A stretch of DNA of 64,000 nucleotides from Opisthocomus hoazin. Its lineage: Eukaryota; Chordata; Aves; Opisthocomiformes; Opisthocomidae. The notes below the pieces were generated by a model, which did not search any database, was not told the origin of the DNA, and saw nothing but the letters and a program-made list of their open reading frames with translations. Location: assembly GCF_030867145.1 (NCBI RefSeq), contig NC_134436.1, positions 3,348,001-3,412,000 on the forward strand. The letters run 5' to 3'. Position numbers and translations under genes: made by a program. Shown here piece after piece: positions 21,201 to 33,100 of the stretch (the stretch's first letter is position 1; each line of letters starts with the position of its first letter).

Positions 21201-24200
21201 CAAGCAACCACTCGCTTAAGGTATCTCCTCAGTCCAAACCATGACCACTCCTAGAAGTGCTTCCTAGTATGAATGAAGGGTTGGAACTGGGCTGGGCATC
21301 ATGGTGCTGGCATGGGCTGAGCATAGCCTCAGCTGGTGTGACACCTTGAGGATGGATCTTAGTGAGCTGATGGGAAGAAGTCGTGTGCAGGAAAGAGGCC
21401 AGAAGATGGCAACAGTCCTGACAAGACTGTGGGAACTGCAAACCAGAGGTATCTGCCGTTCTGCAAGGAGTTATCTGTCCTGGTAGCCTGGTCTGGAGCT
21501 GGGTGAGAGATACCAGCAGAGCAATTTGATGGTAGGTTGGGCAGACACCCATCAGGAATGAACCCGGTGTGGGTGACCTCCTTGCAGGCAGGCAAGATAG
21601 CCGGCTCAGAGGATCTAGGGACTAATTAGGTGCTCAGGTCCTTTCCCAATCTGTTGTGTGATGTTGTAGCCCAGGGACAAGGTGCTTCTGCTCACCGAAT
21701 CTCTCCCTGGCCAGGGCAGTCCTTTAAGCTCTCTTGGCTCGGGTTGGTGGCCACAGTGGTTCTCACTGGTCCACCCACCTGCCCCACGCCCCATTGTCTG
21801 CAGCAGGACAGTGCCATCCTTTCCTGTATTCCTGTCGCTTGCTGTTTGCTGGCCCATGGAGGGCAACTGAGTTCATCCCTGCAGGCTGGAGCGCGTGTCC
21901 TGATTTTGCAGGAATGCCTCATAGTTGATGGCCTGCTGGATGAGAGCTGGTTGCTGTCATCTGGAAACAGCACCTCTCTGGGATGGGACACGTAAGCTCG
22001 ATGAGTGGGGATGTGTCATGCTCATGACAGAGTGGCCAGCTCCCACCCTGCTGACCCCCATTCTCACCCTATCCCAGTGTGAGGGGACTGTCCTTTGCCC
22101 TCTAGATGAAGGTGAGGTCTCTGGGAAAGCCTTCCCAATGGGCTCAGGTGCTGGAAATGAACCTGTGGGATGTGCGGGTGGGAGCAGGGCCCCAGCGCCG
22201 ATGGAGAGCAGATATTGGATGTGATGGTTTTCTAGGGCAGGTCTGGATGGGCAGTGCTGTGCCTGATGGCTTGTGGAAATCCTGAGCAGGATGGGAAGGC
22301 TTTGCAGAGCCTGTGGAAGGACATGCTGTACTACTTAGTGGGAGAGCTAGTCAGGTCCTGCCAATGTGGGGTCAAAAGGCAGGTATTTGCATTCATTAGA
22401 ATCAATCACTGCTCATCCACTTTTCGTAATGACTTGGTAATGATGAAGTGCTGTTCAGGATCCTTTCGGTGGTCTCGGGGCAGGCAGATGGCTTGGCAGG
22501 AGGGTGGGGACTGGAATTTGCTTGGCTTTCTGGGCTGTCTCAAAGTTGGCAGCGATGCACCAGCCCTGGCTACTGCACTCGCTGGAACCTGTCGCCGTCA
22601 GACCCTGCCTTCCTGCTGCTGCACCGGCCACTTTAGCTGTTCGAGGTGGGCTGCACTTGGGTCAAGCCAAGGTGATGTCAGGATCAGGCATGGCTTCTAC
22701 AGTCAGCCTCTACCAACGTAATGTGGCCCCTCCCAGTCTGCAGAGGTGTGTGCGTGTATGGAGGACGATTAGCAACACATTTTTTAGCCCTGGAAGTATG
22801 ACAGGGAGTATGAGTGGGCTGTCAGGCTGCCTTGCTTGGGGGTTGGACCTTCTCCATGGGTCTGCAAGACGATGGTAACAGCAATGATGGGAACAGATGC
22901 CTCTGGCCCTTGTCTGGATCTGCTGCTCTGGTGTTCCCTCCTTCCTACCTGCACCTCTCCGCTATTCCTCAGCTGCCCTTCTGCATGGCTTGGAGCAGAG
23001 GAGAGGAGCAGTGCGGATTAGAGCAGCTGAATCTCCCCTAGGCTGCCTCAGCCTCAAGCCAGGCTGGCAGTTGCTGCTGGGAGTCCAGCTGAAGTCATAG
23101 GCATCCCTGGGATTATCCCCTGCCAGGTGGGGTCTCAGCCCCCTTCTCCCTATATCCCTGCTGGGAGAAGGAGCTGTCTTCCCATCTTGGCTGCCAGGTT
23201 GTCTCTTGCGCTGCTGGCCCTGAGCTCTGTAGGGAGCTGCCTGATGAGGCTGGTATGACCTAGGGAACATCAGGGCTACTTCTTATGGGGCCGTGAGACA
23301 CTTGTTGCCTGCCTGGACAGCTGCACATATATGTTCTGTGCTGGAATGAAGGGGAGATTTCTGTCCTGGGGGGACCTGCCATGGCAGGGTGCTACCTGCT
23401 GGCTTTGAGGAGACCTGGAGACTCTTTCTTATAGTGCTGGAGAGCCTGAGTCCCACAGACATGTCCCTAGATCCCCTCAGCAGAACTGAGGCAGCAAGAA
23501 GGAGCTGGAGGAGTTTCCCTGCCAGGTCCTTCCTGCATCTCCTTGGACATGGCAGGAGGAGGCAGTGCCCATTCTGTCATCTGCACACCCAGCCTTGCTC
23601 CTCCAGCCTCCAGCAGTGCTACTGGGCCCCAAGCAGATGGGGCAGACATCAAATGAGTATCCCACCACCTCAACGCTGCCCTGATCTTGAACAGTCCCAG
23701 AAAGATTCCTTGATATCAGGAAATAGGGATGCAGCTGGGGTGGAGGTCTGTAGTATAGAAGAATCGCTCTTCTCTGGCACATTTCCTTTCTAGGTTGGTG
23801 ATTTCAGCTGGTCTTCATGGTGTGGGGGACACGAGGGACTGGGTCTGTAGGATAACTGTTGTTTCTTGGACGTTCTGGCACAACAGCAACTGCGGGCCGT
23901 GGCAAATGTGGTAGGAGTCCCATACCTGACCATGCTCCGTGTCAAATGGGCTTGCAGGCAAGGAGGGGAAAAGCTAGAGGGGAGAGGTGTTCTGGTGGGT
24001 TTGGGAGGGTCAGATGCTGGTGAGATGCTGAGAAAGCTTCTGAGGTTTTTAGGGCCCCTGGGTAGGACATAGAGGTAGATGTAGGATGGCTTGGATGAAA
24101 ACTAGGAATTATTCTATACCTACAAGAACTAGGATGATGAGAAGCAGCAGGCACGAGGTCACCCAAAGAAGGTCCTTTTTCACACAGTGCCTCAATCCAG

Positions 24201-27200
24201 GGTGCTGCTGGGGCCACAAGGAAGAAGGATCACACAAGCTCCCAGAGGCCATGCCTGTGTGTACAGGGATGCAGCTTCTGGCTCTGTGTTTGCCCAAATG
24301 CCTCGCTGCCAGAAGGGGTGGGCTACAGTGGGGAGAGGCACAGTACAGGGCTGAAGCAGTACTGTGGGTTTAGTCCCAGGAGGAGTGTGCTCTGCGGGGA
24401 GGCAGTGACACATTTCTCCATTCATTGATCAGTAATTCCTCCGTGAAGCCTAATCTCCATCACCTGCACCATGCTCCAGAGAAGGAGCCCATTTCTAGTG
24501 TATGGACATTCTGCATGCGGGGTGCAGCACAGAAAGCCAGCTCTACGGGTTCATCTCATCCCTGTGTCTGTGCAGTTGTGCCGGGTGCACGCACTGCAGA
24601 AAGGTGTGTGTGTTGCTTTGTGCTCTGGAGGGAACCGATGCAGGCAAGGGGGCTGTGCCTGGAGATTTGGTTCAGCTCCCATCTATGCCACTGATTGTAG
24701 GAAAGCTGCTTAGCATCCCCACACAGTGATTCCCTGCCTGGCAAGCAGGAAGGATGCTGCTGTCTTTGCACTCTTTACGAGGGATCAGGCAGAAACTGGT
24801 AGAGTGTTGGTTTTATATCAGTGTATCCGTGCTGGTAATCAGCAGAAATGGTAATGAAACCCTGCCCTTCCTCCAGTGCCTTTCACTGATGGACCTCAGA
24901 GCAGTCTGTGGTGCATCCTGCTGGGTTCAGGGCTGTGTCTGCTGCCAACCAGTCCTCTCTGGAGACAGCAGACCCTGCGAAAAAGGAGGCAGATCCTGCA
25001 GTGGTACTTGGTGCAGCTGGAAGGGTCTGAGTGGGTATTTGGGGGTGGAGGAGCCCTGGTTTGTTCCTGGATTGGGTCTGCAAGGGACCTGCCTGGTACC
25101 GGTCAGCAGCATGTTGACTCTTCTTGGGTGGTCATCTAACTCCAAACATTTCCCAGCCAAGCTCAGCTCACAGCAAAGGTGTTAGATCCACAAAGACGAA
25201 AACTTGTGGTCCCCAAACCTGCCTCTGATCTGCAGCAGCACACTGTGTCTGCGTGGGGGAGCTGTGACGAGCGAAGAGACAATTTCTGTCAGTTCATTGC
25301 GTGGTGACATGCAGGCTTCTGGCACCCAGACTCTTTCTGGTGCTCAGAGCTAGCTGGGAGTGCTGGCGGTGAGCATGGATCCCTGAGGGCACTTGAAGCT
25401 GCATGATGGTGTGAGGAGAGGATTTTCCAAGCTGTTAGAGGGCTGAGCAGCCTTGTGGCGCATGATGTGATGGAAGGATGCTTGGGTGAGGCAGGCTGAG
25501 TGGCTGGTCTGCTGATGCTTGCAAACTTCTGCAGATCTGTAGTTGCTGCATGAGGCCGAGAGATTAGAGTTGTGTTTTGCGGCTTGAAATGACCCTGAGG
25601 GTTGCCATCGGGGCCCATTCCCCAGCCCTCTGGGATGCTGTGTGTCAGTAAATATTACTGGGAGGTGAACCAAACCCAGACAGGCAGGGTTTGTGCATAT
25701 TTTCTTCTACAGATTATTCGTGGTGAGAGGAAAGACAATTGCACTCTCCACCTGTGCTGAGACGGCTGATCTGGGAGCCCCCCTGCCTCAGGTCGCAGAT
25801 GGCTTCAGGTCTCTCCTTCCTTCCCAAGCATTGCGGGCTGAATCGCCTTCTGCTCCGTGTCATCAGAGCGAAAGTGCAGAGACCAAAGCTGTCACACCAG
25901 GACAGCGCAGGTTCAGGGGAGCGGAGGAAAGCCTGCCCACAGTGTTGATACACCTGTGGAAAAATCAGCTGAATTTGCCAAGAAAGGTCATGCCGTCATT
26001 GTAGGCAGCCTGGTAACTGTGAATAAAACTATGGCCATTGTGGGAAGGAGGCTCCGGATGGTTCTTTGAGCAAGGAGAGAAAACACCTTTCTGTGGTGAA
26101 CTTTGAGACTGGCTGATGAGACCGGCAAACCTCATACCGGGATGTTAAAGCATCTAGAAGAGGAGCTGGTAACTCCAAAGTTATAAATACATGAAGTGGG
26201 TTCTGGCTTCAGAAGGACACACTGGAGGGTGCCGTTAGGAAACTGTGACCTTTCAAAACCTTCCTGCTGGGGGAGTGGCTATGGTTTTCCTGCAGTGGCT
26301 GGTGCCAAGGCAGCCCCGGGCAGCTGCAGGACCGCAGCTGCCTGTGGCCCGTGTTGGTGTTGGCCAGCTGCACAGGCTGCGAGCATGCTGGTGCTGAGCT
26401 CTGCACCGCCTTTGCCAGCAGGAGCTCCTGGGCTGGAGGTGGCTCCCCGAGTCATGGTGCTGGGCAGCTTTGCAGCTAGAGGGAGAGGTCTTGTTCTGTC
26501 CTTTGCTCTTGGTGCACAGGGAGATGTGTGGCTCTGCGTGCTCTGGTATAGGTCGGGCTCTGAGAGAGATCACGTAGTCACTGTCCCTGCACAGATGACT
26601 GCAGGGCTCTTGTCTGGTACGAGGGATGCTGAGGCTTTGTGGATAGGGCTGATCCCCATCTGGGATGTTTCCTTATGTTGCACAAGGTTTACTGAAAGCA
26701 TCCGTGTGAACCTGCTAGGAAGGGATGCATGACGGAGTTTCCTTTCCCATCATTTTTTTGTAATTCAGTACCCTTTCCCACCACTCTGCCTTCTGGGAAT
26801 TTCCCACCCCTCACACTTGCCCAGTGGTCAGGCTGTGTCCCAGAGCCAGGAGAGCAGCACTAACCCTCCTTGTCTGGGTAGGCAATATAGTTCTTGGCGC
26901 TTCACCTCCTGGGCCCGTGGGGTGCCAGGTTAAATCTGACCTGAAGCACAGCACAGACGAGCTCTGCCAAACCTCTGATTCTGGCCTGAAGAGGCTGCAG
27001 AGTCCAAGTTGTCTCACTCGAGTATTTATAAAGCAGGCTGGTCCAGGGGCCTTTCCAGACATCCCAGCACTGCAATCAAAGCTGGTAGCAGAACTGCTGA
27101 CTCCTTTGGGCTAAGGGTGTGAGGAGCGGGGTCAGCAATGCCCCGTCAGGCAGTGGCTCCTGCCAGCTCTGCAGCCTGCTGTAGCCAGAGGCAAAACCTC

Positions 27201-28189
27201 GTGCCATGGCACAAGGTTTCCAAACACTCCATGCCAGCAGCCAGATTTGAGGAGGTAAGAGAGTGGTCATGATGATGGGCAGTGCCTGCATGGAAGGACC
27301 ACGCACTGGGCTCCTACTATTAAAAACTAAAGTCAGCAACTTGCCAGGCAAATTATGTTGCAGGGGGAGCTGTTGAATTGGTGGGAAGGGGGTGAGTGTG
27401 GAGCTTGCAGAAAAAACATCCATGTCCCTGGGGCAGAAACCTGCCCAGCAGTGGGGCTTGGAGGTTTGGAGATCTTTGCTGTAACAGACAGGCACCTTCC
27501 AGCAAGTGAGGCTAATAACAGGATTTTGTGTGGAGAAGTTTTATGCTGGGCTTAACTCAGCTTTTGTTGGAGGGTGTGGGAATGGCATGTATGGGGATAA
27601 TCTCCTAGCTACAGCATCCAAGGGAACCTCCCATCTTAGAAGACTTACTTCCATGGCCAGTGTTCTTCAAAAGAATGCTTTTTTCTCATTCTCTGTGTAA
27701 TGGATGACATGGGAAACCCTTCTGCAAAGAAATAAATTCTGCCTGTCACCGTGGCTTTCACTTGACAGTGTTGAATTTCCTTCCATGCTGCTGTTGTATT
27801 TCTCTTTTCCCCCTTCTCTTCTCCTCCCTCCCACACACACTCTTCTCTATCGTACATCCTCAGCTTTCAGAACGATAATTGCTGTTGAGCTAAGAAAACC
27901 CTAACATGTTTTTAACGACAGCTTTGGTTCCTTTTTCTGCAGTGTTCTCTGAAGCTGCAACTTGTTTGAAAATGTGAAGGTGTTTCCACGACCTTTTTTT
28001 CCCAGGAAATATGAAGTTGTCTGGTACCCCTAAATATGCAGGACACCCAGGTTGGACCTACCTCTTGGGAAAGACTCTTCAGCATCCCTTCTAGGTCTCC
28101 CTCTTGCAGGAGGTTGCTCGTGAGACACAGGTGTATTTGTAGGGATTTGAATGATTTTTGAGGTGAAAAGTCACAAAAATCTGAGACGG
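15261..28189. other. Intronic, no element recognised
   Basis: A long intron stretch, GC-rich in parts (about 19,500-25,200), which produces many chance open frames on both strands; the longest is 238 codons on the minus strand at 19,692-20,408. None has a recognisable domain. A pyrimidine tract ending in 'ttttag' at 17,640 looks like a splice acceptor, but the frame compatible with NRG2 exon 1 stops at once. No CR1 or LTR copy was seen here. Confidence 0.45.
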
Positions 28190-29420
28190 CTTAGAAGAAG
28201 ACCATTGTGACCAACCTGATTGCCTTCTGTGATGCAGTGACTGGCTTGGTAGGTGAGGGCAGAGCAGTGAACACTGTCTACTTGGGCTTCAGTAAGGCCT
28301 TTGACACTGTCTCCCTTAAGATATTCACAGACAAGGTGTTGATGTATGGGCTGGATGAGCAGACAGTAGGGTGGATTGAAAACCAGCTGAATGGCTGGGT
28401 CCAGAGGGTGGAAATCGGTGGCACACAGTGTAGCCGGAGGCCAGTAACTAGCAGTGTATCCCAGGGGTCAATACAGGGTCCGGTCCTGTTTAACATCTTC
28501 ATTAATGGTCTGGATGATGGGGCATTGTGTACCTTAGCAAGTTTGCAGCTGACACCAAACTGGAAGGAGTGGCTGATATGCCAGAGGGTTGTGCTGACAT
28601 CCAGAGGGACCTCATCAGGCTGGAGAGATGGGCTGACAGGAACCTCATGAAGTTCAGCAAGTAGAAGTGCAAAGTCCTACACTTACAGAGGAACAACCCC
28701 AGGGACCAGTATTATCTGGGTGCTAACCAGCTGGAAAGCAGCTTGGCACAAAAGGCTGTGGAGGTCCTCATGGACACCAAGTTGACCATGAATCAGCAAT
28801 GTGCCCTTGAGGCAGAGGCGGCTAATGGTATCCTAGTCTGCATTAGATAAAGTATTGCCAGCAGGTCAAGGGAGGTGATCCTTCCCCTTTGTTCAGCACT
28901 GGTGAGGACACATATGGAGTGCTGTGTCCAGTGCTGGTCTCCCCAGCACAAGAGGGACACAGACATACTGGAGAGAATCCAGTGAAGAGCCACAAAGACG
29001 GTGAAGGTGCTGGAGCATCTCTCATGAGGAAAGGCTGAGAGAGCTATTGTTCAGGCTGGTGAAGAGAAGGCTCAGGGGGACCTCATCAAAGTATATAAAT
29101 ACCCGAAGGGAGGTGACAAAGAGGATGGAGCCAGGCTCTTTTCAGTGGTGCCCAGTGACAGCACCAGAGGCCACAGGCACAAACTGAAGCATAGCAGGTT
29201 CCCTCTCAACACCGTAAAACACATTTTGACTGTGAGGGTGACTGAGCATGGCACAGGTTGCCCAAGGAGAGAGTGGAGCCTCCATCCTTGGTGGTATTCA
29301 AAAGCTGTCTGGACATGGTCCTGGGCAACCTACTTTGGATGGCCCTGGCTGAGCAGGGGAGATGGACCAGATGAAATCCAGACGTCCCTCCAACCTCAAC
29401 CAGTCTGGGATTGTTTGTGG
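28190..29420 (+). mobile_element. 5'-truncated CR1 LINE with decayed reverse transcriptase
   Basis: The copy starts inside the reverse-transcriptase domain. Motifs in order are TNLIAFCDAV, FSKAFDTVS (about 28,290), a [20 protein letters not shown] block (about 28,450-28,505), then a frameshift. The 3' untranslated part follows, with 'ttgttcaggctggtgaagag' near 29,048 and 'aggttgcccaaggagagag' near 29,257, and it ends near 29,420 ('accagtctgggattgtttg'). The FADD catalytic motif is lost: the codon at 28,548-28,550 is GCT (Ala) where Asp is expected, and the main frame is shifted by then. Dead, moderately old copy in the sense orientation of NRG2. Confidence 0.93.
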
Positions 29421-29825
29421 AAGGCCCAAGACCTTTACCCATGTGTTTCTCACTTGCCTGTAACTGAAGGCCTGCAGGACAGCTGAAATCTTGGTGGATA
29501 TGTGGGTCCTCCTGGTTTGTCTGGGGTTGTTGGGCTGTGTGTTAGTGTCTGTGTAACAGGTTGTCACAGACCCTTGGCCAAGGAGGCATCTGGGGTCAGC
29601 ACTCCAGCTGGGTGTCTCCCACCTCCCTCCTGGTGTATTTGGTGGAGGTTTCCCTGTAGAAGAGGAGCAACATAGTCAGGCAGCCTTGTATCTGCCTGAA
29701 GAGTGTGGATCCAAAGCTGCCCCTGTATTCTCACTGTGCTCCTCTGACCTTGGATACTGTCTCTATGTTCGCTATCCCCTCAGAGCGAGGTCTGTGGGCT
29801 AGCGTCTCCCCTGTTCAGCAGGGCT

Positions 29826-30106
29826 TTTCACAAGGGTGTGTAGTGATAGGACAAGGGGTGAATGGCTGTAAACTAAAAGAGGGCCGATTTAGATTAGATA
29901 TGAGGAAGAAATTCTTCACCATGAGGATGGTGAAACACTGGAACAGGTTGCCCAGAGAAGCTGTGGATGCCCCCTCCCTGTAAGTGTTCAAGGCCAGGCT
30001 GGATGGAGCTCTGAGCAACCTGTTCTAGTGGAAGATGTCCCTGCTTGGGACAAATGATCTTTAAGGTCCCTTCCAACCCTCACCATTCTATGATTCTATG
30101 ATTCTA
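29826..30106 (+). mobile_element. CR1 LINE 3' fragment with intact tail
   Basis: A short 5'-truncated CR1: 'tttcacaagg' onward, 'gaagaaattcttcaccatga' near 29,905, 'aacaggttgcccagagaagc' near 29,941, 'ttaaggtcccttccaaccct' near 30,061, and a tail of three 8-bp 'attctatg' units to 30,106. The tail is cleaner than that of the neighbouring copy at 28,190-29,420, so it is probably a separate, younger insertion in the same orientation about 400 bp downstream. Confidence 0.95.
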
Positions 30107-33100
30107 TGTCTCTCCACTGCTGTCAAAATGATGTGCAAGGGGATGTGCATGAGCTCTTGTGCAGCCATCCCATTGACTCCTTGAGGTTTCCATCACCCCG
30201 ACTGCTCCTTGATCAGGTCCAGAATGTGCTCACAGCTTGCTCTCCCTTCTCCTCCTCGCTGTAGGTCTCGTCCAGTGCTCTGTAAGGCCCTGCCTGTTCT
30301 TGCCCAGAGGCAGATGTGACAGGTGGCAGTCTAAAAGCCCTGTGCACGATCTTGAAGACTGTCTTCCTGCCATGCCTGACACCCTTTCAGGGCATCCTCA
30401 GCTCACCACCGTCCTGAGAGGGCTGAGGACCAAACTCCCTGGGCTGTGTCTGAAACCTGACAGCACATGTCCTGAGCAGGTACTGGTGTTCTCCCAGACC
30501 CCGTCCATCCCGCACAGCCCCTGCTGCCAGCAGTCCCTCTTGCACATGGACTGTTTGGCCTTGGTTTGCTTATCTGAGCTGCTCTTTGTAGCCCACCCCA
30601 GACACTTCTAGGATGAAGTATGCGTTTGGTTTAAGTCTTTCTCAAGTGCAGTGGAGGGGCCAGGCTGCAGAGAGCAGGGCTGGAGGTCAGGAACCATTGG
30701 GAGCAGTGTGGCTGAGCGCCATACCTGGGGAGGCCAGGGCTGCAGCAGCAGTGGGCTGAGCTCTGCCCAAAGCTCTCTGTTGGGCAAAGCGGGAGCTGGA
30801 ATAGCATGAGGAGCAGCTCTTTGCCATCTTTGCCAGGCTTGATTGTATCTCACAAACTCTTTGCAAAGTGAGGCCTGGTACTGGGCTTGTTGTTGTTGGC
30901 AGACCTGCCCGTTCCCTGCTTCTCAGATGCCATTGCCTGCTCTCCCTGCTCTGTCTTCCTGTGCAGATCAAAGATGCAGAAATGACAGGACTGAGGCAGC
31001 AGAGAACGAGTGCTGGCAAGGCTGCTGGGTGGACTTTTTTCCTGTCTGCCTTGCAGCTTGGGGAGCAAGTATCCTGCTTGCGGTGGGACTGCAAGCACAG
31101 TGATGCTTATGCCAGCGCACCATGCCCTGGGCTAAGCAGGAGACTGGAGTCCAGCAGCCTGCCTGGAGCTATGGTCCAGCTGATGGCCTAAAGCTGCTGT
31201 TCAGACCTCTGCAAGCAGCTGCTGGACCAGAGATGTTTGTGCAGACGACCTATGCCTGCCCCAGCCCTGCTGACCTTCTCTGCGAGGTTCTGACCTGTCT
31301 TCCCAGATGCTACTTTGGCCCAAGCCATGGGCCATGGGTTGTCTGTGCACTGTCCCACGCCGCATTGTGGCCAAAGCAGCTCCCTTCCAGCCCAGCACAC
31401 TGGGTGTGCTGCAGAGACCTACCAGACCAGCAAACCTAAACTGGCCGCTGCCTGTCCCATGCTTAGAAGCTGAGTCTGGCTTGGCAAAGGGTGCAAAATG
31501 GCTCATTTGGAGAGGAGTAGAACAGGGATCAGCGGAAGGGCCGTGCCAAGCAGGCGGCTAAGATGCATGAGAACTGCCCTCCACATGCCACTGACCCTTC
31601 TGTGCCTCGGCTTGTGCAGTGTGTGCTTTCTGGGGCTGCTGGCTGGCAGCGCTGCGGCTGCTGCTGTGAATTCACATCCCTTGCAGCTGAGATTGGTAAG
31701 AGTCCTTGGAGAAGCCTTCAGAGTCACATCACTGTCACTCTCCTCATAGCTGAACAGGCTTGGTGTGGTGGGGGGGATGTACCCAAAGGAAAAATATGCG
31801 GGGGACAACCCATGAAACAGAGAAGCCACCATCAGCTGGAGCGGTGTGATGTTGGGTCACCTTTTTTTCTCCCTCCAGCAGTCTTGCTTGGAGGCAAGTG
31901 GAGGACCCTTGTTGTTGAGATACTGCACTGAGACACTTAGCAGCGTGTGTGCTGTGTGTCAGAAGCTGCATGCTGCATGTATGGGTGTTTATGGCAGGGA
32001 AATGAGACAGCTCTGCCACTACCTGTTCCTAAATCAGTTCCACCTGGATGCTTACCCAGCTGGCAGAGAGGAGGGAACCACATCTCCTGCCTGTGGATAC
32101 GGGGATGTTTCCTTCCCCTCCCCCTGCAATCAGACACTTGCAGCGCAAACCTTGCGGCAAGCCAAGCATCACTTGCACTCCATCAGACGTGGGTGTCTAT
32201 AAAAAGCCTCTCTGGGGTTGCAATTGGGTGGGTTGGCTGTGCCACATGGTCTCTCGTAAGGCCTGTGTTGCTGAGCAAGTGGCATTCCACTTATTTTTGG
32301 CACTAATAGTCTTTAGTTAATACATAAATTCAGCTTAAATTCTGGATGGAAAATAAATCCCAAGTGGAGGCTCTGCTAATAAGACAACAGACACTTCAGG
32401 GAGCCTGGGATGCCTGTCAGCGGAGCGGTCGTGGCTGCTGAGATCTGCGAGCAGCAACGTGCGCAGGCACAAAGTCCTTAAAAGTTACCAAGAGTCGTTG
32501 GACTAAATTACAGAAGCATTAGACAGGGGGCCGAGGTGAGCTCTAACTTTAACTGCCAGAGCTGAACTCGTTACAGCAAGTGCCCCTGTGAGATCCCCAG
32601 TCCCACGCTGACGTGGTGAGAAAAGGAAGGAGTTGAAGCATCAATTTAGGTCTGACCACTGCAAAACACCCTCCCCTCTGACAATCTGTCAAAAGACAAG
32701 CCTGGTCGGAGGTCCTCTGTTCTGCTTCTTTCTTGCTGACCCACTGCCAGTCACCCCAGGATGATTCCCTAGATCGTGGTTCATCCTAGGGAACGTTAAC
32801 CCCAGATTTGGGGGTGTTGAGGGCTATGTCCTTCCAGCAGTGTATGTGCCTGTGAGAGCCTGGCTGGGGAAACCTGGCTGTGGTGGCCAAGCCATGGAAA
32901 GTGTGAGACCTTGGAGCTCTAGCCATAGGCTTTGCTCCATATGCATTGGTGCTGTCACTTGAAGGAGTGCCTGGCTGGGAGAGCAGATCCCAGCAGCTTG
33001 GCAGAGAGCTTCATGGCAACATCCTCCCCAGTGCTGTGCCATGGGGCTCTGTGAGTGTAGGAGAGTGGATGGTCCCCAAGCCTGAATTCACCATGTATGC

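Noticed and set aside
4475..22392. Perfect octamer (POU) motifs at 4,475, 12,437, 18,480 and 22,385
   Set aside because: About two octamers on both strands are expected by chance in 64 kb, so four is not notable without conservation data.
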